Shown piece by piece: positions 27,001-37,137 of a stretch of 64,000 bases of DNA (the stretch's first letter is position 1; each line of letters starts with the position of its first letter). The translations under genes and the position numbers were made by a program. Below the pieces are notes generated by a model that made no database searches, was not told the DNA's origin, and saw nothing but the letters and a program-made list of their open reading frames with translations. This DNA comes from Metridium senile (taxonomy: Eukaryota; Cnidaria; Anthozoa; Actiniaria; Metridiidae), in assembly GCA_949775045.1 (NCBI GenBank), contig OX459104.1:910001-974000 (forward strand). The letters run 5' to 3'.

Positions 27001-28408
27001 AAAAAAAAAAATTACTTTTTAAGAGATTTGGCGGTGAATACATTAAACAGATTCAATTTAATTGTAAAAAAAATATACCAGAATTCTATGCATAACATAT
27101 ATTTAATGAATAATGGTAAAAATACAACGAATTAATATCAAAAGCTGATGTAGAGATCTTTTCAATAACTTCGAGAGGCAATAAAATGAAATATAATTCA
27201 CGAAAGTATCAAATGACAGCGAAATAAAATGATATAAATTTCGTTTAACTTTCAGAAGGAATAATTCAAAACAAATGTACTAGGTGCACTTACTCTTTCG
27301 TTAGAAATCTCAATATTTTTCAATTCTTTGGGCCGGATACATTTAATAATGTAAAAAAAACAAAATTCAATCGATTTAATAGCAAGCTTGCGCTTTTCTA
27401 AATATTATTGAAAGAAATAAAGCACGAATTACTATTAACGTGCAGTTAAAAAAACTAAAAGATATAATGCTAAGAAAGCAACAGACAATCTGACAAAAAT
27501 CTTTACGCTAGAAATAAAGGGGGAAAATCATTCAAATAAACCATAATACGATCAAGGAAATACTATATGAGTTTAGAAAAATAAGAAAAAAATAATTCCG
27601 AAAAATAAAAGTACAATCAAGCAAAAATATAAACTGAAAATTCTAAGAAAGCAAACTGTCAAAATTAAGACATTTAAAGTAGCAATAGTTATGTAACTAT
27701 GTCAGATATTAATATTATTTTATAGAAAATATTGATTTTAGGTAAACATATACAAGTATAAATTATATTTCTAAGAAAACAATGAATACTCAAGCAAATA
27801 ATCTAAAAGTGTCGAATAATACCCTTAAATATATGATATTAATATTACTAAAGAGTGATTCATACCTGAGCTGGAATTGATGAATACGGCTCCTCAAACA
27901 AAGTCCATATTTTAGGCTGATATTTTTTCCAAAAAGTGCGATTTCTCCTTCGTATCGAATCCCCTACAAGTCCGTAAATCCGCATATCCATATCCTCAAC
28001 GCTCTCCCCATCTGATTCCCTAGACTCAAACGGATCTAAATTCGCTTGTGCTTCTCTGTGTTTCTTATAATTCAACCAGCAACATGGTTCGACCTGTAGC
28101 TCATCAATTCCCCAGAAAGCGAGCTCTTCTTCGAATAACGGCCCACAGACATCGTTTGGGCAGTGCAGCTTTCCCGTACGATAGAAGTTCAAAACTTGTG
28201 CGAACACCCCTGGATGGCGGTCAAAAAAGTATTCATTAGAATTTGGATCGTATTCTGCTAACTGTGTGGGATTCTCGGTAATCCAGAATAGCCTTGTATC
28301 AGGAATACATCGTAGAGTATTCGAGTATGTCTCATGTCGCAGTCCACCGACGTTGATAACAACTTTCTCGTTCGGATTTGACTCGTCGAATGATCGCTGT
28401 TCCTCCAT
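5130..28408 (-). CDS. Kv3/Shaw-like voltage-gated potassium channel, two coding exons (gene-level entry)
   Basis: Joining 28408-27866 to 9101-5130 gives a 1,504-residue protein. Seen: an N-terminal T1 tetramerisation domain (about residues 14-115), six membrane segments (about 182-400), a charged S4, a T-L-G-Y-G-D filter (359-364) and a P-V-P bend in S6 (390-392). From family knowledge this is a tetrameric delayed-rectifier K+ channel subunit of the plasma membrane. The zinc-binding T1 motif and T1 wording place it with Shaw/Kv3 rather than Shaker. The splice donor (GT at 27865) and acceptor (AG ending at 9102) are in phase 0, just before S1, where vertebrate KCNC genes also have an intron. 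Odd: the cytoplasmic tail is about 1,090 residues, whereas vertebrate Kv3 proteins total roughly 510-760. Additional 5' non-coding exons cannot be excluded. Confidence 0.93.
9104..9260. repeat. GAT/AAT-rich low-complexity sequence in the Kv intron
   Basis: Degenerate GATGAT/TAATGA repeats directly upstream of the channel acceptor site, resuming at 9500-9780. Confidence 0.7.
9257..9500 (+). pseudogene. LINE 3' relic: end of a reverse-transcriptase ORF plus 3' tail
   Basis: 9257-9340 reads [18 protein letters not shown] and stops, the wording found at the C-terminal end of CR1/L2-type non-LTR reverse transcriptases. The following AT-rich stretch ends in AATAAAGTTTG and a (GTAT)n tail, a second short copy of which lies near 9560-9585. 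Antisense to the channel, just 5' of its exon 2. No RT catalytic part is present. Confidence 0.5.
9853..9985. mobile_element. 133-bp MITE
   Basis: TAGAGT(T/A)CAAACACTAA at the left and its complement at 9960-9985; the inner parts (around ACTAAAT and ATTTAGTG) also pair. The terminal block recurs as a short tandem array at 51390-51545. Confidence 0.7.
10425..11395. repeat. AATGAATG-rich region and ~155-bp tandem repeat (3 copies)
   Basis: 10425-10690 is degenerate tetranucleotide sequence. 10950-11395 holds three copies of a 150-162-bp unit containing GATGATACGATTGAAATAAA. Long minus-strand frames rich in Ile/His/Phe/Ser here are by-products. Confidence 0.8.
11905..12890. repeat. Two adjacent minisatellites (about 33 bp, then 173-182 bp)
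   Basis: 11905-12095 repeats CTCGCTCTCGATAAAAAATC about five times. 12205-12885 has four copies of a unit with ATCGCTTATCACAGGGTCAC. The two arrays differ in sequence but abut. Confidence 0.85.
13040..13760. repeat. 143-148-bp tandem repeat, 5 copies
   Basis: ACCAAGTTTTCTCTTCCTGT recurs at 143- and then exact 148-bp intervals. The CTCTTCCTGTTNTGAAAAA core is shared with the preceding array, suggesting one grew from the other. Confidence 0.85.
13845..15075. repeat. 130-168-bp tandem repeat (about 7 copies) ending in an (AAAT)n tract
   Basis: Each unit begins CAGTGGAATAGTCTCCGTTA and carries AAATAAATAAGT-type filler of variable length, which explains the unequal unit sizes. 14905-15075 is nearly pure AAAT. 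Confidence 0.85.
16070..16930. repeat. GGATGAAT microsatellite and ~75-bp tandem repeat
   Basis: 16070-16335 is GAATGGATGGAT-type sequence. 16540-16930 repeats a unit containing AAAAGTCCACACTCATATTC and TGTTTATTAGGTTAAAA about five times. Confidence 0.75.
17390..19300. repeat. Series of diverged tandem arrays in the Kv intron
   Basis: 17390-17720: about 122-bp unit, three copies (GATTTCCTGTCAGAATATTT). 18070-18470: purine-rich duplication. 18640-19300: about 100-bp unit, six or seven worn copies (AATTGCAACATCGTTCGATT). Confidence 0.7.
19625..20075. repeat. ~72-bp tandem repeat, 6 copies
   Basis: GTGTTACTTACTGACGTTTA recurs every 70-76 bp with CTTCAAAAGCCAAAATGCTA between. Confidence 0.8.
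20798..20917. mobile_element. 120-bp MITE bounded by TTAA
   Basis: TTAAAGGCTGGTTTTCACT at the left and GAAAAACCAGCCTTAA at the right. The interior is built of AAGCATAAGC and its complement. TTAA ends are piggyBac-like but could also be part of the TIR. Confidence 0.65.
21240..22190. repeat. Two tandem duplications (163-bp unit, then 199-bp unit)
   Basis: 21240-21560 is a 2-copy repeat. 21775-22190 is a 2-copy repeat of 199 bp containing CAACGCCTCCAGAGCCGACC and, late in each unit, ATATAAAAGC or AATAAAAGC. Confidence 0.75.
22450..22840. repeat. (GAGAA)n purine microsatellite
   Basis: About 390 bp of GAAGA/GAGAA with GGAAG interruptions. Frames read from its complement (Leu/Phe/Ser) are artefacts. 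Confidence 0.95.
23505..23852. repeat. 95-bp tandem repeat (3 copies) followed by the CTGACGAAGGGC hairpin module
   Basis: Units share AGCCTGCGTCGGTGTTTG and GAAATTTGTAACACCGTAAA at 95-96-bp spacing. The array is followed after about 40 bp by a hairpin (23822-23852) whose complement reads CGACGAAGGGCTAAAGCTCG. Same order as at 33.2 and 39.6 kb. Confidence 0.8.
24270..24490. repeat. 48-bp tandem repeat, 5 copies
   Basis: GGAAGCTTTGATCG starts recur at exactly 48-bp steps (24281, 24329, 24377, 24425, 24473). Because 48 is a multiple of three, the plus frame reads a 16-residue repeat, which is not taken as a protein. Looser relatives run through 25850-26460. Confidence 0.85.
24838..25075. repeat. 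Dispersed repeat family 'ATGAATAATTAATGAGAATT', copy 1
   Basis: A segment of about 240-290 bp with CATGAATAATTAATGAGAAT, GAAAGAACTAACGTTGGA and a GCCGTTGTATATC palindrome. Other copies: 46597-46800, 46801-46935, 50700-50990 and 58090-58260. Confidence 0.75.
25080..25260. mobile_element. MITE, copy 1 of the 'ATGGCGTCCAATTTTAATAA' family
   Basis: Arms around CGAAACATGGCGTCC and GGACGCCATATTTCG pair across a CTAGCCTCGCATACATGTGA centre. A second copy lies at 62706-62872. Confidence 0.75.
25253..25415. mobile_element. 163-bp near-perfect palindromic MITE
   Basis: TATATAGACCCTTTTAATAA at the left matches the right end, with arms of nearly 70 bp running through CCGCGCTTGACGTCAAATTT. The short loop is about 30 bp. 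It abuts the previous MITE, sharing TCTATATAGA. Confidence 0.85.
26740..27045. repeat. ~48-bp tandem repeat, 6 copies
   Basis: AGAGATTTGGCAGTGTATAA followed by an A-rich run, repeated about every 47-48 bp. Confidence 0.8.
27866..28408 (-). CDS. Kv channel coding exon 1: T1 (BTB-like) tetramerisation domain
   Basis: Encodes residues 1-181. The start ATG at 28408-28406 is the first in frame, and only about 13 residues precede the T1 fold, so there is no long N-terminal inactivation peptide. The text [12 protein letters not shown] (17-28) and F-F-D-R-H-P-G-V-F (61-69) is typical of Shaw T1 domains. H82, C88, C109 and C110 form a perfect H-X5-C-X20-C-C intersubunit zinc site, found in Shab/Shaw/Shal but not Shaker channels. 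After T1 comes an acidic linker and a basic stretch (R-R-R at 153-155). The exon ends ...I-P-A-Q followed by the donor GTATGA. A TATATAAA string sits directly 5' of the ATG, too close to act as a TATA box. Confidence 0.93.
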
Positions 28409-29930
28409 TTTATATAGCGAATATTATCAATGTTAAATACTATTACTAGCCATGTAACAGAGTGCTCTTGGGAGCGCTCACCTCTCTACTGATAACATTT
28501 GAAATTTTAAAAGCGAATTAACAATATGCGTTCTTAAGGACCCGGCGTGACGTTCGAGCTTCGTCGTGTGTTGTCACAAATTAATTTCTATTTCAGGAAT
28601 AATGAAGTTTTCCACCTTGTAAATGCTTAATCAATACGGGAGGAATTCGTGAAGTTTGTTGTGTTTACAATATTGTTGAAATCTTGCTTTAATAACAAAG
28701 AGCACTGACAAAGCTCTATGAGGAAATTAGACAACTAAATCTTCTTAAATTCATCGTCAATGCCATAAACCAAACAGCCTTTTTAGATTTCGAGATAAAA
28801 TTCACACTAATTTCCTCCTGAATTATACAGACACCAGGCAATCGAAGATCTTTGTTAATTCTTGGTCGATTCTTTGATCAAATTGGCTACAATCTTTTCT
28901 AATTCAGCGGCGACGATTCAAATTCTAGAAATATATTCCAAACCAACTTCTCCTTAATGCTTTCAGGTTCAACGCGACGAAATTCAAATTCTACGACTGT
29001 GATATCAATTACATAATATGTAATCCGGTAGAAGTTCGTGCTCAAATTCACAAAGCTTTTTTCCTGGTTTGTCGCAAAGGAGTCCAAATTTTCTACGATG
29101 ATTTGAGACCAATGTTGTGTAGAAGACGGAGTACGTGAGGGGATTTGTTGCTTGAATCACGGCGCCAACAAAGCACACGTTGATCACTGGTGGGTTGTGT
29201 AGGTTTCTATATATGCGTAGTAAACAATCTTTGTTTTGGTAATGCTGTCCTTATTTGTCTTTAATTAATGTTGGAGGAATATGGTGCCTTGAAGTTGGCG
29301 TGGTTCCGCGTGGTCAGGTTGTCAACGAGGTTGAATATAAATTTCACTTGATTTCTTTCTTTGATTTCAAGTGAGTACGAAATGGTACTCTCTGGAAAAT
29401 TCTTTGAAAATATACTACAAAAGGTGGGAAATTCTTGAATGTTTTGAAGTATATTACACGATATTTTAAACTTTACTTCTCTTCGAAAACAACAACAACA
29501 AATAATAGTCAATATTTCTTGAAGTTGAATATTTTGCGATAGGATCTAAAATTAGAGTTTTCCTTGAAAAACAACGGGCAGTTTATTTTGAAGCCGATAT
29601 AAAGGGCTGAACGTTTAACGTAATATTGTGTCAATCTTGCTTGCAAAAGGCACTGTTTAATCGATTGATAATAATCCAATTCGATATTTATAAATCAGAT
29701 AGTCTCTTGAAGGTTGACTTGAATATTGTTTTCTTGAAATGCGATAAGAATTCAATGCTCATTCAAATACCATCTGAATTTTTTTAAATTCAAGGAAAAC
29801 GTGACTGGATTCTGTTGATAGCTTCTTGAAATTTGAGCTTTTCTAAAGAGTAGAATTCCTTACGTAGAGATTTCCTGAAAATAGCAGGAGCACTTAGGGT
29901 ACGTCGCAAACTGTCTACTCTGGAGTCATA
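28409..29930. other. Kv 5' flank, no gene seen
   Basis: AT-rich, largely non-repetitive sequence upstream of the channel start. A strong donor-like AG|GTGAGC on the minus strand near 28480 could end a 5' UTR exon, but no matching acceptor follows before the ATG. No coding frame is recognisable. Confidence 0.5.
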
Positions 29931-31745
29931 AAATGCAGTGATGTCTTCAGTTCCAAGAAACCCCAAGATCACGTAAATCGGCAGGGTAAGAGCGTTCTAA
30001 TCTTGATGATAAATCGCTGATATATTTTCTTAGAATTCTTGTTGTCCGATTGATTACTCTATTTCAATTCAAATGCAGTGATGGTTTTAGTTCCAAGAAA
30101 CCCCAAGATCACGTAAATCGGCAAGGTAGGAGCGTTTTAATCTTGATGATAAATCGCTCATATATTTTCTTAGAATTCTTGTTGTCCGATTGATTACTCT
30201 ATTTCAATTCAAAACAATACCGCAGCCATCAACTTCCTGCTTATTATTCTTTCTTACACATTTGGTATTTCTATTTAATGCAAATCGTGTTCCAATTTAG
30301 TCTAGTTCAGTTGTTAATGATGTGCCATATACTTTAGGATATTTTTACTTAAAAATCACGTGTGGTTTTCTTCGAAGAAAATAGACAGCGCTAAAAGAGT
30401 AGTTCTTTAGAATTGGGTGCTTGCGGATGGATAACCTTTGAGCTCTGTTTTCGTTGGAAAGTTCTGTGGTGTTTTCCAAGAAAGTGGCAACGCTCAGGGG
30501 TAGTTCTTTAGAAATTGCTTTGAGATGGATAACCTTAGAGCTCTGTTTTCGTTGGAATTAGTTAATAAAGTTCTGTGATGTTTTCCAAGAAAGCGGCAAC
30601 GCTCAAGGGTAGTTCTTTAGAAATTGCTTTGAGATGGCCGGCAATCCTTTCAGCTCTGTCTTCGCTGGAACTGGCTATAAACTGGTAGTACATTCACGTC
30701 TATTATTGGTGCAGCAACTTGAAGTAACTTTCTCTATGAACTGTGATACGATTCAGCTGCGATAATTTCGAACGATTTTGTAGTAGTTTCTCCGCAAAAA
30801 CTACTGAGTTATCTTCTTTTTGGAATCACCAAACCTCTTGGCCTTTTTTGCTAATGTATATTGCTCTTGTGTGATGCATACCACGATGCTGTTTTCTTTG
30901 AAAAACGCACACTCTATTGTTCTATTTTCTCAGTTGTGACGATCGTCTGTTTCTTGTAGAGGATCCAGATAACCAAACGGAAGTTTTAGAGCTGTACTCT
31001 TTCAAAGTAGCGATGTTCTGATAACGTTTCCTTTCTGGTAAGTTTATAGACCAATCAACAATATTTATGGCCTGTTTCCTCGAGAGTCGGTATCACTCCT
31101 CAGGCTTTATTTCCTCTCTACTATGTTTCTAGTGGAGCCCACAAACTTCTGATGTTTCCTCTGTGGTAAGTTTATAGACCAATCAACAATATTTAAGTTC
31201 TGTTTCTTGAGAGTCCGTATCACTCCTCAGACACTATTTCCTCTTTACTATGTTTCTAGTGGAGTCTTTAAACTTCTGATGTTTCCTTTCTAGTAAGTTT
31301 ATAGACGAATCAACAATATTTAAGTTCAGTGTCCCTCAAAGTGTTTGCTCCGAGATAAATGCCTAGATCAGCTTAAAACTTTTTTGATTTTTCCTCAGAA
31401 GTTCTTGAGAAGCTCTTTTTGCTCCAAGGTGCCTAGATCAGCTTTAAAACTTTCTAATTTCCCCAGAAGCTCTATTTACTCCGTTGTAAATCTCTAGTTC
31501 AGCTTTAAAACTTTCTGATTTTCACAGAAGCTCTTGGGAAGCTCTATTTGCTCCGTGGTAAATTTAATTTCTAGATGAGCCCAAAAGGTTTCTTATTTTT
31601 CTCTTCTTGTAAGCTCTATTGTCTCTAGAATTTCTAGATGAGCCTAAAATGTATCTGATATTTCCCCCCTGAAGTTTGTTCACGATGATCAACCTTATTC
31701 CTTGTATAATGTTTCCTTTGAAGTAAGTTTCTGGATCAATCAACA
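29930..31745. repeat. Succession of 2-3-copy tandem duplications
   Basis: 29930-30215: 141-bp unit x2 (CCAAGAAACCCCAAGATCAC). 30360-30670: about 110-bp unit. 31020-31345: about 127-bp unit x3 (GTAAGTTTATAGACCAATCA). 31345-31745: worn units with CTCTATTTGCTCC. Confidence 0.7.
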
Positions 31746-31938
31746 ATGCCCCATCGTTGTTAGTTACGTATCGATTGCTGTTACTGTTTACACTATGACG
31801 TCGTCGATTCGCTGTATTGAGTCACTTGCTCAATTTGCATGCTATGACATATGAATATCTAATGTCCATCGTCGGCAGTCTTGTCAAACTACGTAAAAAG
31901 GAAGATAAACAAAACAAGCGTTAGATTGGTCACTATGT

Positions 31939-32072
31939 AATAGTCGTTTTCACAGTTCCGTTCAGTGACCATATAATAATAGTTCAAAGTCGAGGTTCAC
32001 GTTGTTGCGCAAAACTATAATTTATCATGCGCAACGACGCGAACCTCGAACGGAACTGTGAAAAGGACTATT
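31939..32072. mobile_element. 134-bp palindromic MITE
   Basis: AATAGTC and TTTTCACAGTTCCGTTC at the left, complemented at the right end. The arms continue through TCGAGGTTC and TTGCGCA. A half copy sits at 4750-4830. Confidence 0.75.
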
Positions 32073-32125
32073 CTATGGAAATAGTTTCTCTAATTTATTG
32101 TATTTATCGCTATTGCCAATAACAA

Positions 32126-32430
32126 CTAAGGGGCCATTTGACTTTTGAGAGGGGGGGTGTTGGAAGTATTTTGTTTTGGCAAGATATTTTTTTCCAACTG
32201 ACGAGCAAGCCAGATATTTTTTGTTATTTAAAAAGGCGGTGCATTACATTTTTTCCCTTCTAGATTGTAGAATATTTTTGTCACACTCTGTTTGCATATT
32301 ATTTTTTTTCTCCAGACCTTGTACTGTATGATATTTTTTCTCTTGCTCAGAGGGCTGCAGGATATTTTTTTTCAAAATCTTCCAACCCCCCACCCCCTCC
32401 CCCTCAAAAGTCAAATGGTCCGCCCCTAAA
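32126..32430. mobile_element. ~305-bp MITE with G-rich/C-rich ends
   Basis: CTAAGGGGCCATTTGACTTT at the left pairs with the right end. The inner arm runs into a G-run at the left and a C-run at the right. The interior repeats ATATTTTTT after short GC words. Confidence 0.75.
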
Positions 32431-32444
32431 CAAAGAAAACAACA

Positions 32445-32930
32445 ACTGCATCAGAAACAACAACAGAAACAAGGACAACAGTAACAGCTCCATCAGCAGC
32501 AGCAAAAACAACGACGATAACAACAGCTACAACAACAACGATAACAACAACGACGATAACAATACCATCAGCCGTAACAACAGAAACAAGGACAACAGCA
32601 ACAGCTCCATCAACAGCAGCAAAAACAGCGATAACAACAGCTACAACAACAACGACGATAGCAACAACGACGATAACAACAACAACGACAACAACATCTA
32701 CATCAGCCGTAACAACAACAGAAACAAGGACAACAGCAACAGCTCCATCAACAGCAGCAAATACAGCGATAACGACGATAACAACAACGAGAACGACAAC
32801 AACAACGACAACAACATGTACAGCTACAACAACAACAACAATGACAACGACAACAACAACCACAACCACAACCACAAAGACAACAACAACAGCAGTAACA
32901 AAAACAAGGACTGCAATAAACAAATAATAC
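32445..32930. repeat. (CAA)n-based higher-order repeat
   Basis: CAACAACAACGATAACAACA text with a roughly 120-130-bp super-unit carrying AACAGCTCCATCAACAGCAG, three copies. Valine-rich frames on the complement are artefacts. Confidence 0.85.
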
Positions 32931-33164
32931 ATGTAAATAAATCAATGAATAAAATCAATGAAGGAATCATCAAGCAATCAATCAAATAAAAAATCAATCA
33001 ATGCAAACATCAAAAGAAAGCGCACTACATATATACTAAATAAACTTTAACTACCATAATCTATAAATACTAACTCTAAGGAACAGAATAACTAAAATAT
33101 CCACAGGGTCAGCAACAACACACCAAGAAACACAGAAAAAAAGACTTTTAAGATAGGTAATGTA

Positions 33165-33334
33165 ATGAAATTTGTAACACCGTAAAAAATGCAAACTTAA
33201 TGAAGACATAAAGAAAAACATAAATACATCCTTTATTGAGTTAAACAAACGTTACGTAATAGAATGACATTTGTAACACCGTAAAAAATGTGAACTTAAC
33301 TTTACTGACGTTTAGAGCTTTAGCCCTTCGTCAG
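33165..33334. repeat. 95-bp family fragments with hairpin module
   Basis: Two partial units (TTTGTAACACCGTAAAAAAT at about 33170 and 33270) followed by ACTGACGTTTAGAGC...CGTCAGA at 33304-33334. Confidence 0.65.
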
Positions 33335-33540
33335 AGTATACATTTTATTGAGTTATGCTACACGTACAGAATACAAAAACAAACTACGTGAGTTAACCAC
33401 ACACAAAAAAAAAAAAAAGAAAAGAGAAAGGTTGTTTAATTGAATGCGTCTAACGGCCTAGACACACTATGCGGCCAGTCGCTGCTACACGTCGCGAAGA
33501 CAGGTACTCAGTCAAAATTCCATTCGTGCGACACGTAAAA

Positions 33541-33984
33541 TACTCCAGTTCACGATATCTGACACCGCTGTACATTTTGACAAAAGGCGCATTGCTACAG
33601 ACTAAGCCTCTTGTTTGTCGTAAAAATATCTACAAATCCCCAGCACAGCTAAGCATTGCACGGAAAAATGTTATTGCTTAACAATACATATCACTTTAAC
33701 AGATACGATTCATCAACTTGTATTCATTTGATTAAAAACCTTCACATTGTTTACCCTGTTGATGGGCTAGTAGCCCGAAAGCTTTGTTTTTAATAAACTG
33801 ATTAATACAGGTTGATGGAAGGTGTCTGTTAGAATGAATATCTACACAACCTACAAACAACTACTGTAATACAAATCATATTTGAAATTAATCACGCTGG
33901 ATCGTGGTTATCCCTGTACATACCGTACAAATGCGCATTTTGTACAAACAGTACAGCGGTGTCAGATAACGCGAAACTGGAGTA
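33541..33984. mobile_element. MITE with TACTCCAGTT...AACTGGAGTA ends
   Basis: The left end (33541-33600) and right end (33920-33984) are inverted copies containing ATCTGACACCGCTGTAC and GCGCATT. A PLE-like hairpin GATGGGCTAGTAGCCCGAAA lies inside at about 33763. Sister element at 40942-41161. Confidence 0.65.
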
Positions 33985-34590
33985 TTTATATACAAATCTT
34001 TGTCCTAGCGAACTACCTTTCTCTTTGCGAAAACTGAAGTCACTAAAATTCAATCTACAATAATACAAATCACATTTGGTGATTTGAAATTAATCTCCCT
34101 GTACAAATGCGCATTTTGTACAAACAGTATAGCGGTGTCAGATAACGCGAAACTGGAGTATTTATATACAAATCTTTGTCCTAGCGAACTAACTTTCTCT
34201 TTGCGAAAACTGAAGTCACTAAAATTCAATCTACAATAATACAAATCACATTTGGTGATTTGAAATTAATCTCCCTGTACAAATGCGCATTTTGTACAAA
34301 CAGTATAGCGGTGTCAGATAACGCGAAACTGGGGTATTTATATACAAATCTTTGTCCTAGCGAACTAACTTTCTCTTTGCGAAAACTGAAGTCACTAAAA
34401 TTCAATCTACAGTAATACAAATCACATTTGGTGATTTGAAATTAATCTCCCTGTACAAATGCGCATTTTGTACAAACAGTATAGCGGTGTCAGATAACCC
34501 GAAACTGGAGTATTTATATATAAATCTTTGTCCCAGTGACATAAATTTTTCTTTATGAAAACTGAAGTCAATAATATTCAATCTGGTTTG
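33920..34590. repeat. 176-bp tandem repeat, ~3.6 copies, seeded by a MITE end
   Basis: Exact 176-bp period. Each unit holds the right terminal repeat of the adjoining MITE (GCGCATTTTGTACAAACAGT, then GTCAGATAACGCGAAACTGG) plus about 110 bp of flanking sequence. Confidence 0.85.
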
Positions 34591-35160
34591 AAATCGTCGT
34601 GAAATACACACAAACAAGGCGATATCACGGTGACGTTTCGCCTTGTGTCTCAGTCTCAACAGTTACCAGCCATGTAACACACTGTCAAATTACGTAATTC
34701 ACATGTAAACAAACCGAGAAAACACTGTCATGTTTTACTCTCTATCAATGGGCCCTACTATACTACTACGCCGCTGAAAACAGAAAGAGCTCTCGCCCTT
34801 TAAAGTTGAATATAAGAACCTAAATCTCCCGTATCTCACCTTAATAAACTTTACGTCTTTTAGCTGTCTTTCTCGCTGTTTTTACCGTTTGTTTTTACCC
34901 AATTATCTATATTCACACACTAGGGGGTGCTGCATATGCCAATGCTAAATTAGTCAGGGACACGCATGCGCAGTTCGAAACACCTGTTCTCGGTTAAACC
35001 TGCCAGCTATTTGAATAAGTGAATTTTATCGGTAAAAACGCATTGCTTGCTTTGTAAAGATTTCGATCTAAATAAAGTTAAGGGAATATATACGGGTGAG
35101 TATTTCGTGGGCTGATGTGATAATGTACTACGCAAAGTAAAGTCATTAATGTGGTCAGTG

Positions 35161-35334
35161 TACAGTGAAACCCCGCCTTACGACCACCCCGTTATTGCGA
35201 CCAGTTTTTTAGGTCCCGACGAAAAGCATGCCTATACATTTTCTATAAAATTGACCCGCTTAATACGGCCACACCGTTAATACGGCCACTTTCGGCTGTT
35301 CCTTAAGTGGCCGGATTAACGGGGTTCCAATGTA
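35161..35334. mobile_element. Tigger/pogo-like MITE
   Basis: TACAGTGAAACCCCG at the left and CGGGGTTCCAATGTA at the right, TA-flanked. The interior has repeated TTAATACGGCCAC words and no transposase. The CAGTGNAACCCCG end is typical of pogo/Tigger relatives. Confidence 0.75.
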
Positions 35335-35689
35335 CTCGTTTGAAACATAAAGGTTATAAAAGATTTCGATCTTGAAAGATTGTCTAACCTATACAGCCGA
35401 TATTTTGAGGAATAGAGTAAAACCATTAAAACGCTGTTAACTGACAGTTTTTATTTAGTGACTGGTAAGGTTAAAAAAGATTTCGATCTTGAAAGATTGT
35501 CTAAACCTATACAGGCAATATTTTGAGGAATAGAGTAAAACCATTAAAACGTTGTTAACTGACAGCTTTTAATTAGTAAATGGTTAGTCACTATCACTCA
35601 ACCAAAAACATCAAATACAAAAGGAAACAATACCTCATTACAACTTTACTTGTCTTTGATAGTGACTAATGGTAACCAAATATGAAAAA

Positions 35690-36110
35690 TTACACAGTAG
35701 CAATTTTATTTTATTTAATGGATATAGTGTTTGCACTCTAGTCCACAGTAGCTATTTGATTCTATTTCATGGATATAGTCTTTGCGCTCTATTCCACAGT
35801 AGCAATTTAATTCTATTTAATGGATATAGTGTTTGCTCTCTATTCCACAGTAGTAATTTTATTTTATTTCATGGATATAGTGTTTGCGCTCTATTCCACA
35901 GTAGTAATTTTATTTTCTTTCATGGATATAGTGTTTGTGTTCTATTCCACAGTAGCAATTTGATTCTATTTCATGGATATAGTGTCTGTGCTGTATTCCA
36001 CAGTAGTAATTTTATTTTATTTCATTAATATATTTCACAGTAGCAATTTTTTAAATTAATGGATATAGTGTTTACGCTCTATACCATAGTAGTAATTCTA
36101 TTTTATTTAA
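35690..36110. repeat. 51-bp tandem repeat, ~8 copies, seeded by a MITE end
   Basis: The unit reads TTTCATGGATATAGTGTTTG...CTCTATTCCACAGTAGCAAT. It matches the terminal repeat of the 3757-3976 MITE. The sequence just before it (35580-35675) also carries that element's TAGTCACTATCACTCAAC interior. The period is a multiple of three, giving a spurious 17-residue repeat frame. Confidence 0.85.
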
Positions 36111-37135
36111 ATTCCGCTAATTCCGATTCAATTTTGGGTATAAGGTCTTTTCTTTTTGGTATTTCGATATCAAGCAGAAATGTTCCAACACACGTTTTTA
36201 TTCCCAGATGTCTTCAATTTGATGTATTCGTGCATTAGCCGATTTAGTCTTTTGTGAGATTATTATTTTTACTTGTCTTAATTATCCAAAAAAGCACATG
36301 TTTATAATACACAATAACATTAAGCTCACTATGGATACAAGTTATAAAATCCCCTTCAAAGATGTTTAGCGAAGACGTGCTCAAGAACACACAATAATTT
36401 TCTTAAACGTTTTCTGTTGCTGTCAATCAACTGTTTTGCTCGCTTTTAATCATCAAACATTTGAATGGCTTTTTCAATCAGAAAACCATTTAAATGTCAC
36501 TTGATTGACACAAAGAAAAGCAACCCGCCACGACAGGAAGAGAGCACTGCGCATGTCCGAGAATCTGGTGTCTTTTTATTAGATTTTTTATTATCACGCT
36601 TTAAGTTTATTTTGGGAAATATAATGTGTTGAATTTGCAGTTTTCTCAAGAAATGTGACTGTTTTTCTTGTGTCTCTATAGAAAAAAAAAATTAATTTTG
36701 ATTTAAAGAAAAAAACTACTTATTTAGAACTTACAAATAATTTTTTTTACAATTACATTTTACAATAGTATAGTATTATTATGTTTTTACATTTGTTTTA
36801 CTTCAAACCCGATTGATTTACAATGTATTTATGTTTTGTAAGATAATATGAGAAAAATAATTTTAAAGGGAATAAAGTTACGCATTCTTGTTGTTCGATT
36901 ATGTTTTTTTTTTAAAGCTAAGATGTGCTTATTTTTGTCGATGAATTGACCTGGACAAAGGCAACGAAATGCTTTTAGGCTCAATTAAAGTTTTATTGAC
37001 ATAGCTAAGAATGCCAGATAAAATGGCACTTATTGCTTTAGTAGTAAGAAGAAGTTTTCATACGACTAAAGGAGTTGTACACTTTTTTTAGGTACCTTCT
37101 CTCATAATGACGCAAATTGTTGAAGAATTGCACAG
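36110..37135. other. No gene seen
   Basis: AT-rich sequence without recognised repeats or coding frames, apart from a retroelement-tail-like GACCTGGACAAAGGCAACGA at about 36948. Confidence 0.5.
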
Positions 37136-37137
37136 TG

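Larger units (their letters stand above)
9102..27865 (-). other. 18.8-kb intron of the Kv channel gene
   Basis: Bounded by GTATGA and TTTCAG. Apart from the arrays and elements listed within it, the stretches 20080-20790, 22850-23500 and 27050-27860 are AT-rich sequence in which I see no exon. Confidence 0.85.

Noticed and set aside
32426..32932. 168-codon valine-rich frame
   Set aside because: Translation of the (CAA)n repeat complement; no protein features beyond the repeat.
33757..33790. Hammerhead ribozyme at the GATGGGCTAGTAGCCCGAAA hairpin
   Set aside because: The seven bases before the stem do not match CUGANGA.
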